A stretch of DNA of 64,000 nt from Hyphomicrobiales bacterium (GCA_003963455.1 RXJA01000062.1:62001-126000), one strand, 5' to 3'; shown: positions 45,631-54,937, numbered from the stretch's first letter. Numbers and translations are program-made. The notes: a model not told the origin generated them from the letters alone.

Positions 45631-47700
45631 ATGCAGGCGGCGCATCTAGAGAAATTGAATGACGGCCAGCGCGCCGCGGTCATGCACGGCATCGGCCTGC
45701 CGGATGGCCGGGCGGGCGGCCCCCTGCTGATCATCGCGGGCGCGGGCTCAGGCAAGACCAACACGCTGGCGCATCGGGTCGCGCAGCTCATCATTTCCGG
45801 GGCCGATCCACGCCGCATCCTGCTGATGACCTTTTCGCGCCGCGCCGCCGCGGAAATGGCAAGGCGTGTCGAACGGATCTGCGCGAAGGTGCTGGGCGAC
45901 AAGGCCGGCATCCTTACCGACGGGCTCGCCTGGTCGGGCACGTTTCATGGAATCGGGGTGCGCATTCTGCGGGAATACGCCGTCGAGCTCGGCCTCGATC
46001 CGCAATTCACCATCCATGATCGCGAGGACTCGGCCGACCTGATGAACCTCGTCCGCCACGATCTCGGCTTCTCGAAGATGGAAAGCCGGTTCCCGGCAAA
46101 GGGAACGTGCCTCTCCATCTATTCGCGCACCGTCAACGCCGAGGCCCCGATCGAGGATGTCCTGCGCGCGAACTTCCCCTGGTGTGCCGGCTGGCAGAAG
46201 GAGCTACGCGAGCTCTTCGCATCCTACGTCGAGGCCAAGCAGATCCAGAACGTGCTCGATTATGACGATCTGCTGCTCTACTGGGCGCAGACCATGGGCG
46301 ACGCCACCCTGGCGGACGAGATCGGCGGAAAGTGGGATCACGTTTTGGTCGACGAATACCAGGACACCAACCGCCTGCAGGCGACCATCCTCACCGGCCT
46401 GAAACCGGCCGGCCGCGGCCTGACCGTCGTCGGCGACGACGCGCAGGCGATCTATTCCTTTCGTGCCACCAATGTCCGCAACATCCTCGACTTTCCAAAA
46501 GAGTTCTCGCCGGCCGCCGAAATCATCACGCTCGATCGCAACTATCGCTCGACCCAACCGATCCTTGCCGCCGCCAACGGCGTCATCGGGCTCGCCCGCG
46601 AACGCTTCACCAAGAACCTGTGGACCGACCGAGGTTCGAACGAGCGGCCGCGCCTCGTCACGGTGCGCGACGAGACCGACCAGGCGAGGTTCATTGCCGA
46701 CCAGGTGCTTGAGAACCGGGAGACAGGCATGCGGCTCAAGGATCAGGCCGTGCTTTTTCGGGCAAGCCATCATAGCGGCCCGCTCGAGGTCGAGCTGACG
46801 AGACGGAACATCCCCTTTGCCAAGTTCGGCGGGCTCAAGTTTCTCGACAGCGCCCATGTGAAGGACATGCTCGCCGCACTGCGCTTCGCGCAGAACATGC
46901 GCGACCGCGTAGCCGGTTTCCGGTTGCTGCAGCTGCTTCCGGGCGTCGGGCCGGCGACGGCGCAGAGCGCGCTCGATGCCGTTGCCGACAGTGCCGATCC
47001 GATCGATACTCTTGACGCACTCCCCTGCCCTGCTCGCGCCCAGGCCGACTGGCCGGGCTTCGTGGAGTTGCTCGCAGGCATTCGTTCCGGCGCGGCCGGA
47101 TGGCCGGCCGAGATCGGACAGGTTCGCGCCTGGTATGAACCCCATCTCGAGCGCGTCCATGAGGATTTCGAGATGCGCCGGGCCGACCTGCTCCAGCTCG
47201 AGGACATTGCCGCCGGCTACACCTCCCGCGAGCGCTTCCTCACCGAACTCACGCTCGACCCTCCGGATGCGACGTCGGGACAGGCAGGCGTGCCGCTGCT
47301 CGACGAGGATTATTTGATCCTCTCCACCATTCACTCGGCCAAGGGCCAGGAATGGCGTTCGGTGTTCGTGCTCAACACGGTCGATGGTTGTATTCCGTCC
47401 GATCTCGGCGTTGGCACCTCCGATGAGATCGAGGAGGAGCGGCGTTTGCTCTATGTCGCGATGACGCGCGCCAAGGACAGCCTCGACCTGGTCGTACCGC
47501 AGCGCTTCTTCACCCACGGCCAGTCCGCGACCGGCGACCGGCATGTCTATGCCTCGCGGACCCGTTTCATTCCCGCCAGTCTTGTCGGATTGTTCGAGTG
47601 CCGCGCCTGGCCGATTGTCGCTCCGGGATCCGGTCCCAATATTGGCCCGCGGCAGGTTCGCCTCGATGTTGGCGCCAGGATGCGCGGCATGTGGCGGTAG
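45631..47700 (+). CDS. UvrD/Rep-like ATP-dependent DNA helicase
   Basis: 689 residues, superfamily 1A. Motifs: GAGSGKT (37-43), TFSRRAAAEM, VDEYQDTN, GDDAQAIYSFR, TIHSAKGQEW and YVAMTRAK. No nuclease domain follows. Presumably unwinds DNA during repair or restart of damaged forks. First gene of a rightward unit with SRAP (15-base gap) and dinB (27-base gap), opposite imuA and probably LexA controlled. Shorter than chromosomal UvrD (about 720) but complete in motifs. Confidence 0.92.
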   Translation: MQAAHLEKLNDGQRAAVMHGIGLPDGRAGGPLLIIAGAGSGKTNTLAHRVAQLIISGADPRRILLMTFSRRAAAEMARRVERICAKVLGDKAGILTDGLAWSGTFHGIGVRILREYAVELGLDPQFTIHDREDSADLMNLVRHDLGFSKMESRFPAKGTCLSIYSRTVNAEAPIEDVLRANFPWCAGWQKELRELFASYVEAKQIQNVLDYDDLLLYWAQTMGDATLADEIGGKWDHVLVDEYQDTNRLQATILTGLKPAGRGLTVVGDDAQAIYSFRATNVRNILDFPKEFSPAAEIITLDRNYRSTQPILAAANGVIGLARERFTKNLWTDRGSNERPRLVTVRDETDQARFIADQVLENRETGMRLKDQAVLFRASHHSGPLEVELTRRNIPFAKFGGLKFLDSAHVKDMLAALRFAQNMRDRVAGFRLLQLLPGVGPATAQSALDAVADSADPIDTLDALPCPARAQADWPGFVELLAGIRSGAAGWPAEIGQVRAWYEPHLERVHEDFEMRRADLLQLEDIAAGYTSRERFLTELTLDPPDATSGQAGVPLLDEDYLILSTIHSAKGQEWRSVFVLNTVDGCIPSDLGVGTSDEIEEERRLLYVAMTRAKDSLDLVVPQRFFTHGQSATGDRHVYASRTRFIPASLVGLFECRAWPIVAPGSGPNIGPRQVRLDVGARMRGMWR

Positions 47701-47715
47701 AAGGGAGAACCCGCG

Positions 47716-48387
47716 TTGTGCAATCTTTACAACCTCACGACGACACGCGATGCCGTCATGGAATTCACCAAGGCTTTCGCCGACAAGGCCGGCTGGAACG
47801 AGCCCTCACTCGACGTCTATCCCAACACGCTGGCGCCGATCGTTCGCGTCGGCGCTGACGGCAAGCGCGAGATCGCCAGCGCGACATGGGGAATGCCGAC
47901 GCCGCCCGCCTACATCAAGGGCAATTACGATCCCGGCGTCACCAATATCAGGAACGTCAATTCGCCCCATTGGCGGCGCTGGCTCGGACCGACCAGCCGT
48001 TGCGTCGTGCCGCTTACATCGTTCGCCGAGCCCGATCCGGCGAGCAAGGTTCCAGGCGGAAAGGTGCCCAACGCCTGGTTCGCGCGAAATGCCGATCGGC
48101 CACTCATGTTCTTCGCGGGGTTCTGGACGCCGTGGAAAGGGGTGAAAAAGGTCCGCGACGGCGAGCGTGAGTTCGAGCTCTACGGCTTCCTGACAACATC
48201 GCCGAACGAGATCGTCAGTCCCATTCACCAGAAGGCCATGCCGGCGATCTTGACCACACCGGAGGAGGTGGACCTCTGGCTGACCGGCGATTGGGACGCG
48301 GTCAAGCATCTGCAGCGACCGCTACCGGGAAATATGCTGGTGGTTGTGGAGCCGACGGCGCAGCGAAAGGACGATCTCCTGATCTGA
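47716..48387 (+). CDS. SOS response-associated peptidase (SRAP/YedK/HMCES family)
   Basis: 223 residues. Cys2 follows directly on a TTG start codon, and exposure of Cys2 after Met removal is essential for SRAP proteins, which crosslink to abasic sites in ssDNA. Other active-site positions are visible: TNIRN (Asn), SFAEP and SPIHQKAMPAIL (His). A GGGAG site precedes the TTG. Placement between a UvrD-like helicase and dinB fits an SOS repair operon. Confidence 0.9.
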   Translation: MCNLYNLTTTRDAVMEFTKAFADKAGWNEPSLDVYPNTLAPIVRVGADGKREIASATWGMPTPPAYIKGNYDPGVTNIRNVNSPHWRRWLGPTSRCVVPLTSFAEPDPASKVPGGKVPNAWFARNADRPLMFFAGFWTPWKGVKKVRDGEREFELYGFLTTSPNEIVSPIHQKAMPAILTTPEEVDLWLTGDWDAVKHLQRPLPGNMLVVVEPTAQRKDDLLI

Positions 48388-48414
48388 GCGGAAGAGATCG
48401 CGATTGGCAGGCAG

Positions 48415-49548
48415 ATGCCTCACACCAACGAAGACATTGCCGCGGAGAATCGGGCCGACGAACCGGGAGACGGCGAAACGCCGGTTCGCAAGATCCTGCA
48501 TGTCGACATGGATGCGTTCTACGCATCGGTCGAGCAGCGGGACAATCCGGAGCTGCGCGGCAAGCCTGTGGCGGTTGGCGGTTCTGCCGCGCGCGGTGTC
48601 GTGGCGGCCGCCAGCTATGAGGCGCGGGCATTCGGCGTGCGATCGGCGCTTCCATCGGTGACGGCGAAGCGTCGGTGTCCGGACCTGATTTTCGTGACGC
48701 CGCGCTTCGATGTCTACCGTACCGTCTCCGCACAGATCAGGGAGATCTTCGCCGAGCACACCGACCTGATCGAGCCGCTCTCCCTCGACGAAGCCTACCT
48801 CGACGTCACCGACAACAAACAGAACATTCCGACCGCGACGGAGATCGCCACGAAAATCCGTGCGCGCATCAAGGAAGTCACCGGGCTCAACGCCTCGGCC
48901 GGGATCTCCTACTGCAAGTTCCTGGCGAAGATGGCGAGCGATTTGAACAAGCCGAATGGACAGGCCGTCATCACCCCGAAGACCGGACCGGCCTTCGTCG
49001 AGGCATTGGCGGTGAAGAAGTTCCACGGCGTCGGACCGGCGACCGCGGCGAGAATGGAGAAGCTCGGCATCCTGACCGGCGCGGACTTGAAGACCCGGTC
49101 CTTATCGTTCCTGCAGGAGCATTTCGGAAAGTCGGGAGCCTGGTACTACAGGATCGCTCGCGGCATCGACGACCGGCCTGTCCAGCCGGACCGGCCGCGC
49201 AAGTCGGTCGGCGCAGAAGACACATTCCAGGCCGACATCTTCGATCTTGCCGAAGCGCGGATCGAGGTTGCGACCCTCGCCTCGAAGGTCTGGCGCTACT
49301 GCGAGGCGCGGGACATTCGTGGGCGCACCATCACGCTGAAGGTGAAATATGCCGATTTCCAGCAGATCACGCGCAGCCGGACGCTGCCGAGGGCGGTCGA
49401 TGGCGTGGAGGAGATTGTGGAACCCGCCCACGCACTGCTTGCAGGGCTGTTTCCTGTGAAGAAGGGGATACGCCTGCTTGGCGTGACCCTGTCTTCATTG
49501 GAGGGTCGAGACGCTGCAGCGGAAGCAAGCCAATTGGCGCTCTTTTGA
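48415..49548 (+). CDS. dinB: DNA polymerase IV (DinB)
   Basis: 377 residues. Catalytic motifs HVDMDAFYASVEQ (29-41) and SLDEAYLDVT; the HhH region VKKFHGVGPATAARMEKLG; and the little-finger domain to residue 350. The C-terminus LTLSSLEG-like end (GVTLSSLEG) closes in ASQLALF, a QLxLF clamp-binding motif. It has a 24-residue N-terminal extension beyond E. coli DinB. Part of the SOS operon. A second dinB tail lies decayed at 52149-52250. Confidence 0.93.
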   Translation: MPHTNEDIAAENRADEPGDGETPVRKILHVDMDAFYASVEQRDNPELRGKPVAVGGSAARGVVAAASYEARAFGVRSALPSVTAKRRCPDLIFVTPRFDVYRTVSAQIREIFAEHTDLIEPLSLDEAYLDVTDNKQNIPTATEIATKIRARIKEVTGLNASAGISYCKFLAKMASDLNKPNGQAVITPKTGPAFVEALAVKKFHGVGPATAARMEKLGILTGADLKTRSLSFLQEHFGKSGAWYYRIARGIDDRPVQPDRPRKSVGAEDTFQADIFDLAEARIEVATLASKVWRYCEARDIRGRTITLKVKYADFQQITRSRTLPRAVDGVEEIVEPAHALLAGLFPVKKGIRLLGVTLSSLEGRDAAAEASQLALF

Positions 49549-49608
49549 AGATGCCGGCCTACAAACTGGACAATTCGCACAATCCGGACTATCTATCCGG
49601 GAGACACA

Positions 49609-50337
49609 ATGGAGCCACCAGTGGTCGCGACAGTTCGGAAGTCCAGGATCGAGACGCGGATCAATGTCAGCAGCGCAGCCGTTGCCGACATCCTCGATGT
49701 GTTGGCGCGTCACAATCCGGGAATATCCAAAGCAGCCTTGAAGGGTACGAGCAAGGTCGTCGCCGCGGTTACGGCGGCCGCCGTCCGGCTATCGGACGAG
49801 CAGCAGCGGCGCATCCTGTCGCGCGAGAAGGTCCTCGCCGAAACGATGGAATCCGTCGTTGCAGATCTTGCGGACAAGAACCCTGCCGATCTTGTCAGGA
49901 TCGAGACCGACAAACCGGTCGAGGTCAGCAATGGTGAGGGGTTGGGCGATCTGCTCGATGACGCCGAAGGGCGCCGGCGACTTGCCGCGATTGCCCTGCC
50001 GGTTCGCCTCGAAGATTGGGCCGGCCCGGTCGCGGGTCCAAGCGAGATCGAGCGGCAATTCGGAACAAAACGGTCGACGCTCCACGAATGGCAGAAGCGC
50101 GGAGCCGTCGTGGGACTTCTCAAGGGTGAACGCAAGCACGTCTTCCCCCTCGCCCAGTTCGTTGACGGCCGGCCGGTCGAGGGCATGTCGGAGGTCGTAA
50201 GGCGGATTGGCAATCCGCGCGTCGCCTGGCAATGGCTCATTCAACCGAAGCCGAGCATCGGGGGAACGCCGCTGGATCGGCTCAAGAAGGGCCACACGTC
50301 CCAGGTCGTCGAGGCCGCCGAGCACGATTTCGGCTGA
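49609..50337 (+). CDS. Xre/MbcA/ParS-type antitoxin of a RES toxin
   Basis: 242 residues. The C-terminal portion (PRVAWQWLIQPKPSIGGTPLDRLKKG) is the DUF2384/MbcA-ParS toxin-binding domain; an HTH-like segment lies before it (PSEIERQFGTKRSTLHEWQKRG). It would neutralise the RES protein and repress the operon. ATG with GGGAGA upstream; eight bases separate it from the toxin start. Longer than usual (about 130-170), the extra N-terminal 100 residues being of unknown origin. Confidence 0.8.
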   Translation: MEPPVVATVRKSRIETRINVSSAAVADILDVLARHNPGISKAALKGTSKVVAAVTAAAVRLSDEQQRRILSREKVLAETMESVVADLADKNPADLVRIETDKPVEVSNGEGLGDLLDDAEGRRRLAAIALPVRLEDWAGPVAGPSEIERQFGTKRSTLHEWQKRGAVVGLLKGERKHVFPLAQFVDGRPVEGMSEVVRRIGNPRVAWQWLIQPKPSIGGTPLDRLKKGHTSQVVEAAEHDFG

Positions 50338-50345
50338 CCAGATCG

Positions 50346-50924
50346 GTGAAGCTGGACCCGAAAATCGTCGCGGAACTGGCCATTCCGTTCCGCCCCAAGG
50401 CCTACCTGCGCGTCATGCCCAAGGCCCATGCCGCGACGCCACTCGGCATGGGCTTCGGGCAGACCCGGTTCTCCGCGCCGGACCGTTCGTTCCGACTCGT
50501 CTATATTGCACGCGACATCGAAACCGCGATCGCCGAGACGATCATCCGGGATCGGTTCGAGGGACGGGCCAGGCGCATCCTTGACATCACGGAGGTGGAG
50601 GATTGGGCCGTGTCGGAAGTATCGGCGCCAGCACCCCTCACTGTTCTGGATCTCCGAACGACGGGCCTGCTCAGACTCGGCGTCTCCACCAATGCCGCTC
50701 GCGCGAAGAGTCACGCGACGGGCCGTCGGCTAAGCAAGGCCGTCTACAACGGCTTCGCGGTTGATGGCATCCTCTATGCCTCTCGCCTGACCTCTGCTGA
50801 ATGTCTCGGCGTCTATGACCGCGCCGTCGCTGCCGGGCTGACATCGACGCCGGCGGCAAGCCTTGTGCGCCACCCCCGACTGATCGACGCGTTGCGAACC
50901 CTGAACGTCACGATCCGGAGCTGA
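50346..50924 (+). CDS. RES domain toxin
   Basis: 192 residues from a GTG start at 50346. It has the RES-domain order: FRPKAYLRVMPKAHAATPLGMG, RFSAPDRSFRLVYIARDIETAIAETI, and LRTTGLLRLGV; the Arg, Glu and Ser that name the family can be placed as R in YLRV, E in AIAET and S in YASRLTS. RES toxins degrade NAD+. It follows the antitoxin directly, and its stop is four bases from the stop of the convergent SyrB-like gene. Confidence 0.82.
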   Translation: MKLDPKIVAELAIPFRPKAYLRVMPKAHAATPLGMGFGQTRFSAPDRSFRLVYIARDIETAIAETIIRDRFEGRARRILDITEVEDWAVSEVSAPAPLTVLDLRTTGLLRLGVSTNAARAKSHATGRRLSKAVYNGFAVDGILYASRLTSAECLGVYDRAVAAGLTSTPAASLVRHPRLIDALRTLNVTIRS

Positions 50925-50928
50925 GGAC

Positions 50929-51612
50929 CTATGCTTCCCCGAGCCTTTTCTTGAGCTCGGCGTTTTCCTTGCGAAGATGCTCGGCAAGGCGCTTCTTGAG
51001 GCGCAGATTTTCCGCTTCGAGTTCGACGAGATCCGTCAGCTCGTCTCCGGTCGATGCGGGCGCGGCACCCTTCTTCCATTGGTAGTAGGTCTGCTCCGAT
51101 ATGCCCGCCTGACCGACAGCAGCCTTTATCGACCCGCCACGACGGATCGACTTCTCGATCTGCGCGAGCTTCTGGACACGCTCCTTTTCAGAATGGATTT
51201 TCCGCTTGCCACGAGCCGGTGCAGGCTCGGATTCAACGGCCTTGAATGCCGGCTTTGCGGCGTCCTTTGCCACTCGCTGCTTGGGTTCGGCCTTCGCCTT
51301 TTTGACGCGCGGCGTTTTCGCTTTTGGCTTTGCTGCTTCAGGATTTGCAGGAGCCTCTTGGGCGACCTGCGCGACATCTGCTTCCTGAGGATCGGGCATA
51401 TGCTGTTCCGCCTGTGGTTTATTCTCGTTTTCAGCATCGGTGGACGGTTCGCGGGAGTCAACATGCGGAGCTATCCGCTGTTCTCCGGCCTCGGCCCTTA
51501 TCTCGGCCGCTACCGCAGACAGATCGACCCCACCCCAGATCGAGCGGCCCCGCTCCCGCGCTGCACGATTTCGTTTGACTTCAACAATCACTGGTCGGGT
51601 CTGTGGCTTCAT
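50929..51612 (-). CDS. SyrB-like regulator with transposase-type HTH
   Basis: 227 residues. The N-terminus (RPVIVEVKRNRAARERGRSIWGGVDL) and the C-terminal HTH (GRRK-x...EKERVQKLAQIEKSIRRGGSIKAAVGQAGISEQTYYQWKKG) resemble the SyrB family of rhizobia, in which S. meliloti SyrB counteracts the regulator SyrM. The middle is a low-complexity Ala/Lys/Pro stretch. A zipper-like tail (LVELEAENLRLKKRLAEHL) ends the protein. Start with AAGGAAGGAAC. Regulatory target unknown. Confidence 0.75.
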   Translation of the reverse strand: MKPQTRPVIVEVKRNRAARERGRSIWGGVDLSAVAAEIRAEAGEQRIAPHVDSREPSTDAENENKPQAEQHMPDPQEADVAQVAQEAPANPEAAKPKAKTPRVKKAKAEPKQRVAKDAAKPAFKAVESEPAPARGKRKIHSEKERVQKLAQIEKSIRRGGSIKAAVGQAGISEQTYYQWKKGAAPASTGDELTDLVELEAENLRLKKRLAEHLRKENAELKKRLGEA

Positions 51613-51901
51613 AGTTCCTTCCTTGATCAATACTGACTTGTAACGAGCCGCTGCTTCAGGAGCTCGGAGACACGTCTAACCCGCCGGATCTGTCCCCCCG
51701 GACGAGCCCTCCTCACCTCGCCACCTGTACTCGGAAACAGGACGGTCGACGTAAGATGTCGCGTGCTCAGGTGTTCTCAGAATGTTGGCGTTGATTGGCG
51801 GAGCCGGCGCGCGATAGCCTTAAGCAATTCAAGTTCCGCGAACCGTTTCGGCGGGACCAAGCCTCTTACCACACGACGGAGCCAAGGAAAGGAGCACGAC
51901 A

Positions 51902-52117
51902 ATGCTTTGTCCTAAGAATCTGCCTATGTGGGAACGCTGGGGCCGCGGCGTACTCGGCGTCGGTCTGGTGGTGCTTGGCGTCACAGTGCAATGGGCTACT
52001 CTCACCGGATGGACCCTGGTCGGGGTGGGCGCGATCACGCTGCTGAGCGGGTTCGTCGGCTTTTGCCCGATGTGCGCGGTGGTTGGCCGCAAATTGCAAG
52101 CCGGAGGAGAAAGTTGA
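51902..52117 (+). CDS. DUF2892 (YgaP-like) inner membrane protein
   Basis: 71 residues: two hydrophobic segments (GVLGVGLVVLGVTVQW and LVGVGAITLLSGFVGFCPMC) and the CPxC-like end GFCPMCAVVG characteristic of DUF2892 proteins. AAAGGAG precedes the ATG. The family often accompanies rhodanese domains in sulfur-handling proteins; here it stands alone. Confidence 0.8.
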   Translation: MLCPKNLPMWERWGRGVLGVGLVVLGVTVQWATLTGWTLVGVGAITLLSGFVGFCPMCAVVGRKLQAGGES

Positions 52118-52148
52118 GCGGGTCTTCGCCCCGATGTCCTGACCGGGA

Positions 52149-52250
52149 TCAGAAAAGCGCCACCTGGTCCGCCCTCGGGAGACCATCCAGCCCTTCCAAT
52201 GAAGACAGAGTCACTCCGCCAATGGCACCTCCCTGCTTCCCGTAGCCAGA
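52149..52250 (-). pseudogene. Decayed 3-prime end of a dinB-like gene
   Basis: The minus strand encodes GGVTLSSLEGLDGLPRADQVALF, closely similar to the last residues of the intact DinB at 48415-49548 (GVTLSSLEGRDAAAEASQLALF), including the clamp-binding end. Nothing upstream continues the polymerase. This is a remnant of a second polymerase IV gene, probably left by recombination. Confidence 0.75.
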
Positions 52251-52415
52251 GAGCAAACGCCACTTGGTGAGACGGATCCTCAGATGTCGCGCTAATCTAC
52301 GCCGCCGTCTGCGCTCGGGAACTGGGTGGTGATGGCAAGACGCTGCGCCGGCAATGAGATGACGCGTCGCAGTGTTCAGTTTAGTGTAAACCCTAGCAAG
52401 GGTTTGGGCGAAGAC

Positions 52416-53378
52416 ATGGCGGATATATTTGACAATTCGGTGACTTCGATCGTGCTCGGGATTGAAGACTTCCGGGAAGGATCGGACGCTCGAATGCTGA
52501 GCGCGGCACGAAACTACTATGCAGGCCTGCTGTTGCTCGGCAAGGAATGCCTCGTCCGCGCCGCCCCCGATGCCGATCCCATGGAGATCATTGGCGCGAG
52601 ATTCGAGCCAATTCCCGATGGTGATGGCGGCGTCGATCACGAGGTTGTCGGCTACGCGACAGTGGATCTCGTTCAGCTCAAGAACCGGTTCAAGAAATTC
52701 GGCCTGTCATGGCCCGACGTGAATATCGAGAAGCTACAGCGGTTCCGAAACAACCTTGAGCACTATCACCTGGCTGAACCCGTCGGTGCATTGAAGGAGG
52801 CAATCGCCTCCTCCTTCCCAATGATTATCGATTTCCTAGAGACGCTGAAGGAGGATCCACAAGAGGCGCTGACAGATGTCTGGGACACGATCCTCGAAGA
52901 AACGAATGCGTTCAACAGGGTGCAGAAGAGCTGCATGGAAAGCCTCCTGCGCCTGAACTGGCCTGGCGGGGTCCACAGGCTGGATCGGATATCCTGCCGC
53001 AACTGCGGTTCGTCGCTTGTCGGACAGGCCGACCGCGACAACACCGACTCTGAATCGGCTGACGGCAAATGTTTCCAGTGTGGTCAGGAATACGATCAGC
53101 AGCAGCTGGCTGAAATGGTTGTTTCTGCAAGCTACGAGATTGATGCCTACCACGCCGCCAAGGAAGGTGAATCGTCACCGATCGCGACTTGCCCTGAATG
53201 CAACGCCGAAGCTTATGTGGAGAATGGAGAAGTCAGCGTCTGCTTTGCCTGCAAGGAAACGGTCGCCGGTGAATGCAGTCGCTGCAGCGCCGATATTACG
53301 GTTCACGAGTACAATCCTGACTATCCCGGTCTGTGCAGCTATTGCGCTCACACATGGGAAAAGGTGATGCGGGAGTGA
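52416..53378 (+). CDS. HEPN-motif protein with three zinc ribbons
   Basis: 320 residues. R111-N-N-L-E-H116 is a canonical R-x4-H HEPN ribonuclease motif in a helical N-terminal domain (LSAARNYYAGLLLLGKECL; LQRFRNNLEHYH). The C-terminal third has three CxxC pairs of pairs: CRNCG...CFQCG, CPECN...CFACK and CSRCS...CSYCA, i.e. three zinc ribbons. HEPN nucleases act in many toxin and defence systems. No clear ribosome site precedes ATG 52416; an upstream ATG at about 52359 is possible. Its stop overlaps the next gene start (GTGA). Confidence 0.75.
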   Translation: MADIFDNSVTSIVLGIEDFREGSDARMLSAARNYYAGLLLLGKECLVRAAPDADPMEIIGARFEPIPDGDGGVDHEVVGYATVDLVQLKNRFKKFGLSWPDVNIEKLQRFRNNLEHYHLAEPVGALKEAIASSFPMIIDFLETLKEDPQEALTDVWDTILEETNAFNRVQKSCMESLLRLNWPGGVHRLDRISCRNCGSSLVGQADRDNTDSESADGKCFQCGQEYDQQQLAEMVVSASYEIDAYHAAKEGESSPIATCPECNAEAYVENGEVSVCFACKETVAGECSRCSADITVHEYNPDYPGLCSYCAHTWEKVMRE

Positions 53379-53902
53379 CGAAGGATATCGTCATACGGAC
53401 GGAGATCGAGGCCGATGAACTGATGGCGATGGTTCGCGCCTCGGCCGCGCGCTCCCAGGAGTGGGTTGCGGCGCATTCGGGCGACCCCCTCGACCTCTTG
53501 CGCCAGATGAAGTTCGATCCGGTCGGATTCCACCCTCTTGAGGATCGACCACTCAATCTGATCGAGCAGATCAACCAGACATGGACTTTCGCCGTCGCTA
53601 TCGCGGCCGCCCGCCAGTTGTTGGCGCTGCATCCTGACGTGGGAGGGTTTCGGCTCGCCCCGGGAGCACACGCATCGCTCGAGCTCGACATCATGAGCCA
53701 GAAGGCCGGCTATGTCGGCGCCGAGACCTTTGCTGCCGTCAACCCGCGCAACAATGGCAAGTTGGTCGCCGATCTTACTAAGCTCGCGGGACGCATGGAG
53801 CGGCACAGGTACGTGTTCTTCATGTCGCCGCTGTTCCCCGGCAATCAACGCCAACCACAGTTCGAACGTCATGGCATAGAGGTCTGGTCTGTCGACTTCT
53901 GA
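53375..53902 (+). CDS. Uncharacterised partner protein of the HEPN gene
   Basis: 175 residues from GTG 53375, overlapping the preceding stop by GTGA, or from ATG 53354. A conserved-looking core SLELDIMSQKAGYVGAETFA, then NNGKLVADLTKLAG, could hold a nuclease-type or scaffold fold, but no family is recognised and I would not name a catalytic residue. The overlap implies joint translation with the HEPN/zinc-ribbon protein. Confidence 0.65.
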   Translation: MTKDIVIRTEIEADELMAMVRASAARSQEWVAAHSGDPLDLLRQMKFDPVGFHPLEDRPLNLIEQINQTWTFAVAIAAARQLLALHPDVGGFRLAPGAHASLELDIMSQKAGYVGAETFAAVNPRNNGKLVADLTKLAGRMERHRYVFFMSPLFPGNQRQPQFERHGIEVWSVDF

Positions 53903-54016
53903 TCCATGACCAAACTGTCCCCACAGAAGCCCTCGCAGCCCTACGGCACCAACCTCGTTCCGGAGGGCCACGGCCATAACACGATGGCTTGCATTTCCAG
54001 CTTCGGCTACCTCGTC

Positions 54017-54937
54017 CTAGGCACCGTTGTAGTTGAAAATGATCCGTGGTCTGGGGATATCAGCTGCCCCCGTCCGCTGGTCGGCAGCGGACCGAATAGC
54101 CTCCAGGGTTGACGGCGGTATATCCTCAACAGCCCGGATCGAAACCGGATCCGACCTTGCATCTTTCGCCGGACTCCGAAGTTCGTTTAACCTGTCGCTG
54201 AGTTCACCGGGAGACGGACTCGCAGGTTGGGTGAACACGAGAGCGAATGCTGCTCCACCATCGATATTGAATCTCACGAATTCAGAGCGGCCGAAGCAGA
54301 GAAGTTTTGATAATGGCTGAAAATGTGGTCGCCATTTCGCCAATTTCCTATCAGCAATTGGCCATCGTGCTGTCGTGACGTTCTTTGGAATATTATCCGC
54401 GAAGATCCAGTTCAGTCCCTCGACGGCGGACGAGATGCCGTTTCCAGGTTCTACCGCCGATCCCGGATGATAGAACATATAAATCGGCACACAGCCTGGA
54501 ACCTTGGCAGCCTCATCGATGAGGGTTGTGTGCTGCATCCCATGTTGCTTCGGCAGCAAAGCCTTGGAACCCGCGGCTTTCCCTCCACCGCCCGTTGCCG
54601 CCTTCGAGGCTAACGCGTGATCGAGCTCGCGATAGAACCAGTACGGCTTTTTTCCCTTGCTGCAGATAGCCCGCTTCGCCTGTATGTGAAGGCGTAGGTA
54701 GCGCCGACCGTCGACAGCATTCTCATTCACGAACTCCCAATCCATGTCCTCGCCGGAGATGGACTCATCTATCGGATAGTCAACACGGATGCCCATCGGC
54801 TCGAAAGGCACCAGGCCCGCCATGAGCATGTCGGTGATCGTTTCCTCACGGAAGTTGCGTCGCTTGTGCTGATCTCGATCCAAGACCCCGGCGGCCCACT
54901 GCGGGAAACTATGTGCGAAGCTACAAAGAAGGTCCAA
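54017..54937 (-). CDS. DUF6615 family protein (PD-(D/E)xK nuclease-like)
   Basis: 306 residues. NFREETITDMLMAGL, then SGEDMDWEFV and YLRLHIQAKR, give the order E...D...QxK of a PD-(D/E)xK-like nuclease core, matching DUF6615. The start appears to be TTG at 54937 with a GGGGAA stretch upstream; the next ATG (residue 38) would truncate the conserved REETITD motif, so TTG is preferred. Convergent to the HEPN operon and separated from hipA by 54 bases. Function unproven. Confidence 0.65.
   Translation of the reverse strand: MDLLCSFAHSFPQWAAGVLDRDQHKRRNFREETITDMLMAGLVPFEPMGIRVDYPIDESISGEDMDWEFVNENAVDGRRYLRLHIQAKRAICSKGKKPYWFYRELDHALASKAATGGGGKAAGSKALLPKQHGMQHTTLIDEAAKVPGCVPIYMFYHPGSAVEPGNGISSAVEGLNWIFADNIPKNVTTARWPIADRKLAKWRPHFQPLSKLLCFGRSEFVRFNIDGGAAFALVFTQPASPSPGELSDRLNELRSPAKDARSDPVSIRAVEDIPPSTLEAIRSAADQRTGAADIPRPRIIFNYNGA

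Noticed and set aside
46204-47544. 446-residue minus-strand frame opposite the UvrD-like helicase
   Set aside because: Antisense to all helicase motifs; no ribosome site.
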